A DNA stretch of 64,000 nt, taken from positions 1-64,000 of the forward strand of contig NZ_JACPOF010000001.1 in assembly GCF_016185115.1 (NCBI RefSeq), given 5' to 3'. This DNA is from Polaromonas sp. Its GTDB lineage: Bacteria > Pseudomonadota > Gammaproteobacteria > Burkholderiales > Burkholderiaceae_C. The notes under the pieces were generated by a model. The model saw nothing but the letters and a program-made list of their open reading frames with translations, did not search any database and had not been told where the DNA came from. Positions 37,644 to 48,113 of this stretch are shown piece after piece (positions within the stretch are counted from its first letter, which is position 1; every line of letters begins with the position of its first letter). A program made the position numbers and the translations under genes.

Positions 37644-38027
37644 ATGCTTGCAGACCTTGTGCTGGTTGCGCACGTCGGCATCGTCGCGTTTGTCGTGTTG
37701 GGCCAACTGCTGTTTGTACTGGGCGGCATGCTGCAATGGGCATGGGTGCACAGGCTGTGGATCAGGCTGGCCCACCTTCTGCTGCTGGGCTTCGTGATTG
37801 TTCAAAGCTGGATGGGCGCGACCTGTCCGCTGACCATCTGGGAACAGCTGCTGCGGCGCGAGGCAGGCCAGACCGCCTATGGCGAGTCATTTATCGAACA
37901 CTGGCTGTCGCGCCTGATCTTCTTCAACGCACCTGCCTGGGTTTTTGTGATGGCTTACAGCATGTTTGGCGCGCTGGTGCTGCTGACCTGGTGGTGGATA
38001 CCACCGCGCCGATTTAGACGTGCATAA
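37644..38027 (+). CDS. DUF2784 membrane protein
   Basis: 127 residues from the ATG at 37644, which gives the usual length; the open frame extends upstream without a family match. Four membrane segments with the DUF2784 pattern: MLADLVLVAHVGIVAFVVLG, HLLLLGFVIVQSWMGATCPL, TIWEQLLRREAG and FIEHWLSRLIFF. Function unknown. The 200 bases upstream, back to ygiQ, show nothing else. Confidence 0.8.
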   Translation: MLADLVLVAHVGIVAFVVLGQLLFVLGGMLQWAWVHRLWIRLAHLLLLGFVIVQSWMGATCPLTIWEQLLRREAGQTAYGESFIEHWLSRLIFFNAPAWVFVMAYSMFGALVLLTWWWIPPRRFRRA

Positions 38028-38062
38028 AAAAGGCTGGTGCCTTGAAAGTCACCAGCCTTTGT
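38027..38062. terminator. Bidirectional terminator between convergent genes
   Basis: AAAGGCTGGTG (38029-38039) and CACCAGCCTTT (38050-38060) are perfect arms, with an A-run before and a short T-run after. It serves DUF2784 on + and CHRD on -. Confidence 0.85.
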
Positions 38063-38101
38063 GTCAGCCAGGGCCACGAAGGCCCGTTTGTGATCCTTGC
38101 T

Positions 38102-38569
38102 TTAGTTGCGCACCGTCATCTGGCCGCGGATTTCGCCCGCTGGATTTGCAGCAGTATGGATGTTGGCGTACCAGCCGCCAGCCAGCAGGTCGGCGGCCTG
38201 CGCAGCCGTCAGGGTGGCGCTGCCCTCCATGGGGCTGGTGATGGCGCCAGGCCAGCCGAGTGCCACACCCGCATTGGCACCGACGGGCGCCGGCCCATGA
38301 AAGTGGCCTGCCGTTGCTGGGCCGGACAACCCGGTGTAGCTGACCTTCCAGCGCAGAAGGTTGTTGTCCTTGTTGAACACCGCGTCAACGGTACCGGTGG
38401 CATTGGACGGTTTGGGTGGCACCTCATTGGCACCGCGCAGTTGGGTGGTCAGGGCCACCATGTTTGATGGTGGTGGGCTCATGGAGCCGCACCCGGTGAC
38501 GACGGCAAGCGTCAGGACTGCGAGGGCGGAAAAAGAAGCGCGGGTTGCGAGGCGGCGTGTGTAAAGCAT
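38102..38569 (-). CDS. CHRD-domain lipoprotein
   Basis: 155 residues with a lipoprotein signal (LAVVTGCGS) and a CHRD domain covering residues about 38-153: LRGANEVPP, then ATGTVDAVFN, HFHGPAPVGANAGVAL, and GGWYANIHTAANPAGEIRGQ. The domain occurs in chordin and many bacterial secreted proteins; its biochemical role is unknown. A GGGAG ribosome site precedes the start. The 221 bases upstream hold no further gene. Confidence 0.85.
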   Translation of the reverse strand: MLYTRRLATRASFSALAVLTLAVVTGCGSMSPPPSNMVALTTQLRGANEVPPKPSNATGTVDAVFNKDNNLLRWKVSYTGLSGPATAGHFHGPAPVGANAGVALGWPGAITSPMEGSATLTAAQAADLLAGGWYANIHTAANPAGEIRGQMTVRN

Positions 38570-38790
38570 TTGAACTCCCGGTTAAAAAATCATTGTTAGT
38601 CCGTTGCCGCCAGGAAGTCTTCGGGAGAAACCCGATGGCGCGGCGCTGGACAAAAAGAGAATATCTGCCGCTTTCGCACCTTCCTGTAGGCGATAGGCGC
38701 GAACTTGTTGTTTGCATAATAAGCCCTGCCCTGAGCCCCTATGATGACAAACACATTGCCCCCCCAGTGCCCACCACTTCAGGAGACACC

Positions 38791-38961
38791 ATGAAACCCC
38801 TGTTGCCGCTAGCGTTTGTCATCGCATCCGGCCTTCTGTCTGGTTGCCCGGATACAAAAATACCCAAGGCGCCACCCAAGATTCCTGAACCCAAGGCTGC
38901 CGTGCTTGTCGAAACCCCCACGCATGCAATGGCGACCAAAGCGGGCGGCAACGCTGCATGA
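38791..38961 (+). CDS. Small putative lipoprotein (56 aa)
   Basis: AGGAG site and ATG at 38791. A lipobox (GLLSGC) ends the signal segment at residue 19. The mature part is Pro/Lys-rich (KIPKAPPKIPEPKAAV), like an extended spacer. It overlaps the next gene by ATGA, so the two are made together. Confidence 0.65.
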   Translation: MKPLLPLAFVIASGLLSGCPDTKIPKAPPKIPEPKAAVLVETPTHAMATKAGGNAA

Positions 38962-39275
38962 AGACATTTCGGGTACTTGCTGCAATGACGTGCCTGGCGC
39001 TTGCAGCCTGCTCATCAACGTCCCTTGAAAAGAGTACTTCAAGCACTGTCACCATTGCAGGGGCCTCTTACGTCATCGCCCAGCTCACAGCGGGCACATG
39101 GATAGCCACGGCAGCGGGCAGCCCCCGGGTCATCAGTGGCAGCACACCGGGCAAGGCGGCTTTGCTTTCTGCCATAGAGCAGGCATCACGCTGCAAGGTC
39201 ACCGACAGCGACTACTCAAGGCAGGGCATGCAGCTGGATGCACAGGTCGATTGCGACAGCCGGCTCAGGAACTGA
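38958..39275 (+). CDS. Putative lipoprotein (105 aa)
   Basis: Lipobox at ALAACSS (Cys18). The mature part has TVTIAGASYVIAQLTAGTW and two later cysteines (CKVTDSDYSRQG, DAQVDCDS) that may pair. No known domain. Coupled to the small lipoprotein upstream. Confidence 0.65.
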   Translation: MKTFRVLAAMTCLALAACSSTSLEKSTSSTVTIAGASYVIAQLTAGTWIATAAGSPRVISGSTPGKAALLSAIEQASRCKVTDSDYSRQGMQLDAQVDCDSRLRN

Positions 39276-39387
39276 ATTTCCGGTCGCAGGCATCAGCCAG
39301 CCTGTTGTGTACCCATGCGACAGCTGCACAGGTCAGCGTGGATGCCCTGAACGAACGGGGTGGATGGGGGCAGGCATCAAACGCTAT

Positions 39388-39450
39388 GTATTTAATAGCT
39401 GCTCACGTACGTATTTATTGGCCTGCAGCCTGATTTGATGCTCAAAATAG
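39388..39450 (-). repeat. Interspersed repeat family 1, copy 3
   Basis: Core TAGCTGCTCACG at 39396-39407, then TACGTATTTATTGGCCTGCA and GCCTGATTTGATGC. It lies in the 335-base gap between the lipoprotein and GST genes (39276-39610), which otherwise holds only the inverted repeats at 39507-39573. Confidence 0.82.
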
Positions 39451-39506
39451 CCGTTTTTCTGTCTTCTGGGGCGCATTTTCAGCGTCTCCAACGCCCCGAA
39501 GCGGCA

Positions 39507-39573
39507 AAAGTTAATATGGACGTTAACTTTTAAGAGGTTTTGAATGTATACGTCAATAATTTAACGTATACAT
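39507..39573. repeat. Two adjacent AT-rich inverted repeats
   Basis: AAAGTTAA (39507-39514) with TTAACTTT (39523-39530), then ATGTATACGT (39544-39553) with ACGTATACAT (39564-39573). Both are perfect. They look like operators, yet the flanking genes end toward this gap, so there is no gene for them to control in the present layout. Confidence 0.75.
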
Positions 39574-39610
39574 CAAAATCAATGCGCCGTGAGTTGAAAA
39601 CTCGGGCCGT

Positions 39611-40366
39611 TCAGGCATCAAGCTCCGGATAGCGCCGGAAGATGCCGCTCTCATTAAAGGCGATGCGCCTGTCGCTGCCCAGATAAGCAGCCAGGCGCCG
39701 GTGCTGACCCACATGCTGGTGCAACGCAGAGACAAGCGGCGTCTTTTTCAGGGCGCGGCGAGCCGCCTTCGGGAACGCATACAACAAACCATCGACAAGC
39801 TGGAAAAGCGACAGGTCGGCATAACTGAGGCGGCCACCCACAAGAAAGCTGTTGCCCCCGGAATTGCGCTCCAGCACGGTCTCAAACCAGTGCAGGTATT
39901 TGGGTATGCGTTTTGTGCGGAAGTCTTTGGCCCGTTTGGCAGCCTCTGCCTTCTGGTCTTCGTAGTACAGGCTTGTGGCTACCGGGTGATGGGTGTCGTG
40001 CGCTTCAGTCACGGCGTCGGCAATCGTCAACTGCAACTGGTGCGTCCAGAGGCGCTGGGTTTCACTCTTCCCGACCAGGCCCAGGCGTGGGCCAAGGTAA
40101 AGCAGGATGGCAGAGGTCTGCGCCACCACCGTCTTGCCATGCACCAGAAAAGGCGGTGCAAACGGCGGGCGTTCGACCGAGGGGCTGTTCATGATGTGCA
40201 TCATGGCCGCCATGCCGGCAGCATCTGTCAGGTCCTCACCCTGGCTGGTACGGCCACGCGCCACATCGACGTAATCCGCAGCGGCAGCCTCCAGCGCCAG
40301 ACGCACAAACTCACCACGCCCCTGTATGGTCGGCCAGTAGTGCAACTGGTATGTGCTGTTTGCCAC
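39611..40366 (-). CDS. Glutathione S-transferase
   Basis: 251 residues from a GTG start. N-terminal thioredoxin-like domain (LHYWPTIQGRGEFVRLALEA, then PPFLVHGKTVVAQTSAILLY with the cis-Pro/GSH-binding segment QTSAI) and an all-helical C-terminal domain (residues about 95-245) with FLVGGRLSYADLSLFQLVDG. Sigma/mu-like pattern. It is 17 bases downstream of the aldo/keto reductase gene and probably co-transcribed. Substrate unknown. Confidence 0.85.
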   Translation of the reverse strand: MANSTYQLHYWPTIQGRGEFVRLALEAAAADYVDVARGRTSQGEDLTDAAGMAAMMHIMNSPSVERPPFAPPFLVHGKTVVAQTSAILLYLGPRLGLVGKSETQRLWTHQLQLTIADAVTEAHDTHHPVATSLYYEDQKAEAAKRAKDFRTKRIPKYLHWFETVLERNSGGNSFLVGGRLSYADLSLFQLVDGLLYAFPKAARRALKKTPLVSALHQHVGQHRRLAAYLGSDRRIAFNESGIFRRYPELDA

Positions 40367-40383
40367 GCAATACCCGCCGGCGT

Positions 40384-41391
40384 TTATGCAAACACTTCGG
40401 TATCAACCTCAGAGGTGCCCTGCGGGTTGTAACGCGGGCCGGTCACCGTGTGCTGGTTGATGAGTTTTTCGGCTTTGGCGACCAGCGCCGGCTCAAGCTT
40501 GACATGTGCTGCACCGAGGTCATCAAGCAGGTGGTCAACGCTGGTCGTGCCGGGGATGGGAATAATGTGCGGTGCTTTCTGAAGCAGCCATGCCAGCGCA
40601 AATTGAGCCGGGCTGCAACCCGCCTCTTTGGCCAGTGCATGGTAAGCCGGCAACAACTGGAGATTGGCAGCGTAGTTCTCGGCAGAAAAACGCGGCATGG
40701 CGCGTCGGATGTCCTTGGCGTCCAGCGCACTGACATCAATCGGGTCGCCGCACAGGTAACCGCGCGCCACAGGGCTGAAGGCCACAAAGGCGGCACCCAG
40801 TTCGCGGCAGGCGTCGAGCACGGCAATTTCAGGGTTGCGCGTCCACAGCGAATACTCGGTTTGCACGGCTGCAATAGGGTGCACCGCATGTGCCTTGCGC
40901 AGGGTCGTGGCTGACACTTCCGACAGACCGATGCTGCGGATATGCCCCTTTTGCACCAGGTCAGCCAGCGCACCCACACTGTCTTCAATCGGCACTTTTT
41001 TGTCCCAGCGGTGAAGGTAGTACAGATCAATCACATCGGTCTGCAGGCGCCGCAGGCTGGCCTCGCAACTCTTGATAATGGTTTCGGGTCGCCCATCGAT
41101 CACCCGCACAAGCTTGCCGTCGCCGGCAATATCGACGCCGGACATACCGCATTTGCTGGCAAGGGTGAACTTGCTGCGATGCGGCTTCATGACCCGGCCG
41201 ACCAGCGTCTCGTTGGCCCCAAAACCGTACAGGGTGGCGGTGTCGAACAGGGTCACGCCCGCGTCAAGTGCAGCCAGCAGCACACGCTCGCCCTGCTCTG
41301 CCGACACCGGCGCGCCGTAGGCATGGCTCAGGTTCATGCAGCCGAGGCCGATTTCACCAACGTTGAAGGGGCCGAGTTGTCTGGTTTTCAT
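40384..41391 (-). CDS. Aldo/keto reductase
   Basis: 335 residues from the ATG at 41391. The catalytic tetrad is present: Asp and Tyr in FDTATLYGFGANETLVG, Lys in FTLASKCG, His in DLYYLHRWD. NADPH site in PIPGTTSVDHLLDDLGA near the C-terminus. YakC/AKR13-like. Co-transcribed with the GST gene and separated from the pmd operon by a terminator. Confidence 0.88.
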   Translation of the reverse strand: MKTRQLGPFNVGEIGLGCMNLSHAYGAPVSAEQGERVLLAALDAGVTLFDTATLYGFGANETLVGRVMKPHRSKFTLASKCGMSGVDIAGDGKLVRVIDGRPETIIKSCEASLRRLQTDVIDLYYLHRWDKKVPIEDSVGALADLVQKGHIRSIGLSEVSATTLRKAHAVHPIAAVQTEYSLWTRNPEIAVLDACRELGAAFVAFSPVARGYLCGDPIDVSALDAKDIRRAMPRFSAENYAANLQLLPAYHALAKEAGCSPAQFALAWLLQKAPHIIPIPGTTSVDHLLDDLGAAHVKLEPALVAKAEKLINQHTVTGPRYNPQGTSEVDTEVFA

Positions 41392-41430
41392 TTGTATCCT
41401 TGATGATCTGAATCTGTTGTTGCGTGCCGC

Positions 41431-41478
41431 AAAAAACGAAGGGCGGCCCCATCGCATTGCGCTTTGGGTAACCGCCCT
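41431..41478 (-). terminator. Terminator of the pmd operon
   Basis: Read on the minus strand, AGGGCGG (complement of 41472-41478) pairs with CCGCCCT (complement of 41440-41446) and is followed by CGTTTTTT. It lies 60 bases after the pmdC stop. Confidence 0.75.
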
Positions 41479-41539
41479 ATTTTGCTTGGCTTTGGAGAAA
41501 TTTTCTGTCAGTGATTTTCCATGGCCTGAACCCTGAAGA

Positions 41540-42499
41540 TCAGCCTGCGTTCAGCTGTTTTTCAAGGTCATGCAGCACCTGGTAGCACGGCAACACTTTG
41601 GCCACGCTGCTGTTGGGCTCACGGCCTTCCTTGATGGCTGCAAAAAACTCGCGGTCCTGCAGCTCGATGCCGTTCATGCTCACATCAACCTTGCTGACAT
41701 CGATCTTTTCGTCCTTGCCGTTGAACAGATCGTCGTAACGTGCGAGGTAGGTGGCGGTATCGCCGATGTAGCGGAAAAAGGTGCCCAGCGGGCCGTCGTT
41801 GTTAAAGCTCAGTGACAGGGTGCAGATCGCACCATTCGCAGCCTTGAGCTGGATGCTCATGTCCATGGCGATGCCCAGCACCGGATGGATAGGCCCCTGG
41901 ATGGCGTTGGCCTTCACGATGGGGCTACCGCACTGGTAGGCGAACAAATCAACCGTGTGGGCAGCGTGGTGCCACAGCAAATGGTCCGTCCATGAACGTG
42001 CCTGGCCCATGGCATTCATGTTGGTGCGGCGGAAGAAATAGGTCTGCACATCCAGTTGCTGGATGTTGAACTTGCCCGCAGTGATTTCCTTGTGCACATA
42101 CTGGTGGCTGGGGTTGAAGCGGCGGGTGTGGCCGCACATCGCTACCAGGCCGCTGGTTTTGGCCAGGTCCACCACAGCCTGCGCGCCCTTGAGCGTATCG
42201 GCCAGAGGAATCTCGACCTGCACATGCTTGCCGGCCTTCAGGCAGGCGATGGTCTGGTCGGCGTGCATTTGCGTCGGCGTGCACAGGATGACGGCATCGA
42301 CCTCCTTGAGCGCCAGGCTCTCGTTGAGGTCGGTGGTGACATGGCCGATGTTGTATTTGGCGGCCACTTCCTTTGTCTTTTCAAGCTCGCGGCTGACCAG
42401 CGACACCACTTCAACGCCGTCGATGTTTTTGATGCCGTCCAGATGCTTGATGCCGAAGGCACCAGCGCCGGCAAGTGCTACTTTGATGGTTTTGCTCAT
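41540..42499 (-). CDS. pmdC: 4-Carboxy-2-hydroxymuconate-6-semialdehyde dehydrogenase
   Basis: Oxidises the protocatechuate ring-cleavage product (as its hemiacetal) to 2-pyrone-4,6-dicarboxylate with NADP+. 319 residues of the Gfo/Idh/MocA fold: nucleotide site VALAGAGAFGIKHLDGI, VILCTPTQMHADQTIACLKA, and VEIPLADTL. The WTDHLLWHHAAHTVDLFAYQ segment is typical of LigC/PmdC. Twelve bases downstream of pmdB; last gene of the operon. Confidence 0.93.
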   Translation of the reverse strand: MSKTIKVALAGAGAFGIKHLDGIKNIDGVEVVSLVSRELEKTKEVAAKYNIGHVTTDLNESLALKEVDAVILCTPTQMHADQTIACLKAGKHVQVEIPLADTLKGAQAVVDLAKTSGLVAMCGHTRRFNPSHQYVHKEITAGKFNIQQLDVQTYFFRRTNMNAMGQARSWTDHLLWHHAAHTVDLFAYQCGSPIVKANAIQGPIHPVLGIAMDMSIQLKAANGAICTLSLSFNNDGPLGTFFRYIGDTATYLARYDDLFNGKDEKIDVSKVDVSMNGIELQDREFFAAIKEGREPNSSVAKVLPCYQVLHDLEKQLNAG

Positions 42500-42511
42500 T
42501 ATTTTCTTGCC

Positions 42512-43824
<1,313 letters not shown>

Positions 43825-43826
43825 CT

Positions 43827-44762
43827 TCAGCTCCAATAGAGGCGGGTCGGGTTATCCACCAGCAGCTTTTTCTGCAATTCTGGCGTGGTCGCAATGTGCG
43901 GAATGAAGTCAACCAGCAAGCCGTCATCGGGCATATGGTCTTTCAGGTTGGGGTGCGGCCAGTCGGTGCCCCAGAGCACGCGGTCGGGGAATTCCTCCAC
44001 CAGCTTTTTTGCAAAGGGAAGTACATCCCGGTATGCATTCTGCTCGCCATTCAGGGCGGGCGGGCCGCTGACCGTAAGGCGCTCAGGGCAGGTCACCTTG
44101 CTCCAGACATTCGGGTGCTGGCGCATGAACTTCACGAAAAGCTCGAACTCCGGCCCGTCAACCGGCTTGGTCACGTCAGGCCTGCCCATGTGGTCCACCA
44201 CCACTGTCGTCGGCAGGGCGGTGAAGAAGTCCCACAGTTCCGGCAGGTCCACTGCCTCAAAATAAATCACCACATGCCAGCCCAGCGGCTTGATGCGGTT
44301 GGCGATCTCCAGCAACTCGTCCTTGGGCGTGAAGTCGACCAGGCGCTTGACGAAATTAAAGCGTACGCCACGCACCCCGGCAGCGTGCAGGTCCTGCAAC
44401 TCCTGATCGCTGACGGAACGTTTGACGGTGGCAATGCCCCGCGCCCTGCCGTTGGCGGCGTTCAATGCATCGACCATGGCGCGGTTGTCGGCGCCGTTGC
44501 AGGTCGCCTGAACAATCACATTCCTGTCAAAGCCGAGATGATCGCGCAAGGCGAACAGCTGCTGTTTGGACGCATCGCACGGTGTGTACTTGCGCTCGGG
44601 CGCGTAGGGAAATTCTTCGCCCGGGCCGAACACATGGCAATGCGCATCGACAGCGCCTGCAGGCAATTTGAATTTTGGTTTGCTGGGGCCGGTGTACCAG
44701 TCCAGCCAGCCCGGCGTTTTTGTGTAGCCGCCACTTGTGGGTTTGTCGTTTTGTTGGGTCAT
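43827..44762 (-). CDS. pmdD: 2-Pyrone-4,6-dicarboxylate lactonase
   Basis: Hydrolyses PDC to 4-oxalomesaconate. Start at 44762 (MTQQNDKPTSGG); 311 residues. Amidohydrolase fold with GAVDAHCHVFGPGEEFPYAP, VVVDHMGRPDV and LWGTDWPHPN as in LigI. The upstream gap holds repeat family 2 copy 6. pmdA follows after 2 bases. Confidence 0.94.
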   Translation of the reverse strand: MTQQNDKPTSGGYTKTPGWLDWYTGPSKPKFKLPAGAVDAHCHVFGPGEEFPYAPERKYTPCDASKQQLFALRDHLGFDRNVIVQATCNGADNRAMVDALNAANGRARGIATVKRSVSDQELQDLHAAGVRGVRFNFVKRLVDFTPKDELLEIANRIKPLGWHVVIYFEAVDLPELWDFFTALPTTVVVDHMGRPDVTKPVDGPEFELFVKFMRQHPNVWSKVTCPERLTVSGPPALNGEQNAYRDVLPFAKKLVEEFPDRVLWGTDWPHPNLKDHMPDDGLLVDFIPHIATTPELQKKLLVDNPTRLYWS

Positions 44763-44807
44763 TTCTCGGCAATCACTTTCAATTGCAAATTTCTTTACCA
44801 GTAACAC

Positions 44808-44880
44808 AGTGGAACCGGCTTTGCCGGGCCACAGGTGTTGCCCCTGGGGGGAGGCGCCGCAGGCGCTTCGGGGGGTAGCC
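44808..44880 (-). repeat. GC-rich repeat family 2, degenerate copy 6
   Basis: GTGGAACCGGCTTTGCCGGG, CCACAGGTGTTGCCCCTGGG and GGCGCCGCAGGCGCTTCG are recognisable but rearranged compared with copies 1-5. It separates pmdF and pmdD within the operon. Confidence 0.55.
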
Positions 44881-44885
44881 AGTTT

Positions 44886-45569
44886 TTAGTCGATGTATTT
44901 CAGTCCGGCCCTGGCCAGCGGCTCGCGCATGTTGTACATGTCCAGGCCGAGAACGCCGGCGGCGAGCTTCTTGCGTTTCTCGCCTTCGTTGGCCTCACGG
45001 GCCTCTGCGGCATCAGCCACTTTTTGAGCCCACTCTGCGGGTACCACCACCACGCCATCGTCATCTGCTACGATGGCATCGCCCGCATTGACATTGACGC
45101 CTGCACACACCACAGGGATGTTCACGGAACCCAGCGTCGCCTTGATGGTGCCCTTGGCACTGATGCCCTTGCTCCAGACCGGAAAGCCCATGGAGGTCAG
45201 TTCCTTCACGTCGCGCACGCCGGCGTCGATCACCAGCGCCTTTGCGCCGCGCGCCATGAACGAGGTGGCCAGCAGGTCGCCGAAAAAGCCGTCGCAGTTG
45301 TCAGCAGTGATGGCGGCCACCACGATGTCGCCGGGCTGGATCATCTCTGCTGCGACATGCATCATCCAGTTGTCGCCGGGATGCAGCAGCACCGTCACGG
45401 CCGTGCCCGAGACCAGCGCACCGGCGTAGATAGGCCGCATGTAAGGTTTCATCAGGCCGACGCGGCCCATGGCTTCATGCACGGTGGCGGAGCCGAAGCG
45501 GCCCAGTTTGTCGACCGCTGCCTTGTCGGCACGGGTGATATTGCGTTTGACGATGCCCAGTTCTGTCAT
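44886..45569 (-). CDS. pmdF: 4-Carboxy-4-hydroxy-2-oxoadipate aldolase
   Basis: Class II aldolase of the HMG/CHA type that splits CHA to pyruvate and oxaloacetate, the last pathway step. 227 residues: [53 protein letters not shown] and [19 protein letters not shown], where the Arg/Asp pair binds pyruvate and Mg2+. RraA-like fold. Confidence 0.94.
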   Translation of the reverse strand: MTELGIVKRNITRADKAAVDKLGRFGSATVHEAMGRVGLMKPYMRPIYAGALVSGTAVTVLLHPGDNWMMHVAAEMIQPGDIVVAAITADNCDGFFGDLLATSFMARGAKALVIDAGVRDVKELTSMGFPVWSKGISAKGTIKATLGSVNIPVVCAGVNVNAGDAIVADDDGVVVVPAEWAQKVADAAEAREANEGEKRKKLAAGVLGLDMYNMREPLARAGLKYID

Positions 45570-45602
45570 TTTTTTCTTTCAGCGATTTATTGGATACGGG
45601 AC

Positions 45603-46637
45603 TCAGCGGCCCTTGGCCTTCAGTTGCGCATCGAGGCGCGGGAAGACGCGACGTACATTGCCTTCGTAAATCTGGTGGCGGTCATCGGCACTGAGGATTT
45701 TTGACGCCTCGATATAACGCTTGGTGTCGTCGTAATAGTTGCCCGTCTCCGGGTCTATGCCGCGCACGGCGCCAATCATTTCAGAAGCAAACAACACGTT
45801 CTTCACCGGGATCACGGTATTGAGCAGGTCGATGCCAGGCTGGTGGTACACGCAGGTGTCAAAGAAGATATTGTTCAGCAGGTGGTCCTGGAGCAGCGGC
45901 TTTTTCAGCTCCTGCGCGAGGCCACGGAAACGGCCCCAGTGGTAAGGCACGGCACCGCCGCCATGGGGAATCAGGAACTTCAGCGTCGGGAAGTCCTTGA
46001 AGAGATCGCTGGTCAGGCACTGCATGAAAGCCGTGGTGTCGGCATTGAGGTAATGCGCGCCTGTGGTGTGAAATGCATGGTTGCAGCTCGTCGAGACGTG
46101 GATCATGGCCGGGATGTCGTACTCGACCATCTTCTCGTAGATCGGATACCAGTGGCGGTCGGACAGCGGCGGCGAGGTCCAGTGGCCGCCGGATGGGTCA
46201 GGGTTCAGGTTGATGCCGACATTGCCGTATTGCTCAACGCACTTGACCAGCTCGGGGATGCAGGTCTTGGGGTCCACGCCAGGCGATTGCGGCAGCATGG
46301 CCACAGGCACGAAGTTGTCGGGGAACAGCTGGCTGACGCGGTAGCAGAGTTCATTGCAGATGGCCGCCCAGGTCGACGACACATGGAAATCGCCGATGTG
46401 GTGTGCCATGAAGCTGGCGCGGGGGCTGAACAGCGTGATGTCGCTGCCGCGCTCTTTCATCAAACGCAGCTGGTTGGTCTCGATTGATTCACGCAACTCG
46501 TCATCGCTGATTTTCAGGTCGCTGGCCTTTGGCATCGTGGCCGGGTCCTTGATGCCTGCAATCTGCTGGTTGCGCCAGGTCTCCAGCGCCTTGGGCGCGG
46601 TGGTGTAGTGACCGTGACAATCGATGATCAATGACAT
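45603..46637 (-). CDS. pmdE: 4-Oxalomesaconate hydratase
   Basis: Adds water to 4-oxalomesaconate to give CHA. Start at 46637 (MSLIIDCHGHYTTAPKALE); 344 residues of the amidohydrolase-2 family like LigJ, with the Zn-binding HGH, FLIPHGGGAVPYHWGRFRGL and NVLFASEMIGAVRG. Followed by pmdF after 33 bases. Confidence 0.94.
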   Translation of the reverse strand: MSLIIDCHGHYTTAPKALETWRNQQIAGIKDPATMPKASDLKISDDELRESIETNQLRLMKERGSDITLFSPRASFMAHHIGDFHVSSTWAAICNELCYRVSQLFPDNFVPVAMLPQSPGVDPKTCIPELVKCVEQYGNVGINLNPDPSGGHWTSPPLSDRHWYPIYEKMVEYDIPAMIHVSTSCNHAFHTTGAHYLNADTTAFMQCLTSDLFKDFPTLKFLIPHGGGAVPYHWGRFRGLAQELKKPLLQDHLLNNIFFDTCVYHQPGIDLLNTVIPVKNVLFASEMIGAVRGIDPETGNYYDDTKRYIEASKILSADDRHQIYEGNVRRVFPRLDAQLKAKGR

Positions 46638-46677
46638 GGGTGCTCCTCTAATAGTGATGTGTTTGTGGGTTGAAGCC

Positions 46678-47358
46678 TCAAGCGGGGTCCATGCCCTGGC
46701 TGCGCTTGACGTCGGCGGCCTGCGCTGACGCCATAAAGGCTGCCAGTTGGGCAAATGTCCCGCCCTGTGAAGACGCTGCGCATGTCGCTGCTGAAAAAAT
46801 GGTGGTGATGCTGACGGGCTCAGGCATGGTACCTATCACATCAATGCCTTCAAGGTGCATGAGCTCGCTCAGTTGCTGAAAGCCCAGCGCCACCTCACCG
46901 CGCGCGACCAGGGTGCCCACAGGTACGCCTGGCGGTGCCTGAACAATGCGCGGCTTGAGGGCTTCAAGAATGCCCCATTTCTCAAACAGTTTGACCAGCG
47001 CCGTTCCGCTGGGGCCGGTCGAATAGCCAATCGTAGGCGCGGCCTCAATGGCGCTGCGCAGGGCTGCTTCAGTGCTGATGTCTGGCCTTGGCGTGCCGGC
47101 CTTGACGGCAATGGCGACGCTGGAGCGCACAAGATCCACACGGCTGCCGGCCACGGCCTGACCACTGGCGATGAGTTTGTCGATGGCATCCGATGCCAGC
47201 ACCACGCCATCAAACGCTTCACCGGCCTGCACACGTTTGGCAGCGTCCACGCCACCGACGGATTCGATGTTCACCTCCACACCGGAGGACTTTTGCCAGG
47301 CTGCTGCAAGCTCCGCAAGCACCTGGCGAGTGGCCATCGAGGAAATCAATTTCAGCAT
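46678..47358 (-). CDS. ModA-like substrate-binding protein without signal peptide
   Basis: 226 residues of the periplasmic-binding-protein type II fold (KLISSMATRQVLAELAAAWQ, GGVDAAKRVQAGEAFDGVVL, IGYSTGPSGTALVKLFEKWG). No N-terminal signal is present; the fold starts at residue 2, so it should be cytosolic. It lies between hydrolase and pmdE genes in the operon. It may sequester or sense a pathway acid, or be a former transporter part; function not known to me. Confidence 0.7.
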   Translation of the reverse strand: MLKLISSMATRQVLAELAAAWQKSSGVEVNIESVGGVDAAKRVQAGEAFDGVVLASDAIDKLIASGQAVAGSRVDLVRSSVAIAVKAGTPRPDISTEAALRSAIEAAPTIGYSTGPSGTALVKLFEKWGILEALKPRIVQAPPGVPVGTLVARGEVALGFQQLSELMHLEGIDVIGTMPEPVSITTIFSAATCAASSQGGTFAQLAAFMASAQAADVKRSQGMDPA

Positions 47359-47378
47359 CAGGGTCTCCGGGAATCTCG

Positions 47379-48113
47379 TTATTTGCTCATGAATTCTTTG
47401 ATGGCCTGGATGGTGGGTTCAGGTTTTTCCATCAGCACCATATGACCGGCGTCTTCAATCACAACCAGGCTGGCATGCGGCGCAAGCGCCTGAATGGCCT
47501 GGTGTTGTTCCACATTGGCCCAGGCGTCCTGCCTGCCGCAGAGCACCATGCAGGGGACCTTGAGCCCCACCAGCACCGGGCTGCCGTCAGGCCGCGACAG
47601 CAATGCATTCTGCTGACGCGCAAAACGTGCGGCCGTCTTGCGCTCAAACATGGTGACGATGGCCTCAATCAGTTCAGCGTCACCCAGACGGTCAGGGTGC
47701 ACCATGCCCTTGACCCACTCGGCGGCCATGGCCCGGACGCCGTCTTTTTCTGCAATCGCGAGCAGCGCCATGCGGCCGGCTTTTTCGGTCTCACCTTTTT
47801 CGCCAGGCACGCGGGCCAGGTGGCCGGTGTCCATCAGTATCAGGCGCTCTATACGTTCGGGTGCCAGTCGCACAACCTCCAGGGCCACGCGGCCACCCAT
47901 GGAGTGACCGGCCAGCGAGAAAACGGGTGGTGCGACGGCCAGAACCGCCTGCGCCATGGCAGTGAGGGTATCGGCATCGCCGTAATCGACCACAAGGCAG
48001 CTCACACCAAGTGCAGGCGCATCCAGTAAGGGCTGCCAGAAGGCGTGGTCACACATCAGACCGGGAAGCAAAAGCAGGGTGCGGTCAGCAGGCACGGATG
48101 TATTGTTTGTCAC
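47379..48113 (-). CDS. Alpha/beta hydrolase
   Basis: 244 residues from a GTG start; first gene of the pmd operon. Nucleophile elbow LAGHSMGGRVALE (Ser), acid in CGRQDAWANVEQH, His in IEDAGHMVLMEKP. Such enzymes cleave esters or C-C bonds. It might hydrolyse an ester that yields protocatechuate or 4-hydroxybenzoate, but the sequence does not specify a substrate. Confidence 0.82.
   Translation of the reverse strand: MTNNTSVPADRTLLLLPGLMCDHAFWQPLLDAPALGVSCLVVDYGDADTLTAMAQAVLAVAPPVFSLAGHSMGGRVALEVVRLAPERIERLILMDTGHLARVPGEKGETEKAGRMALLAIAEKDGVRAMAAEWVKGMVHPDRLGDAELIEAIVTMFERKTAARFARQQNALLSRPDGSPVLVGLKVPCMVLCGRQDAWANVEQHQAIQALAPHASLVVIEDAGHMVLMEKPEPTIQAIKEFMSK

Noticed and set aside
38545..38790. 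N-terminal extension of the small lipoprotein gene
   Set aside because: The AGGAG site and signal peptide start at 38791; the extension has no signal and lies in spacer DNA.
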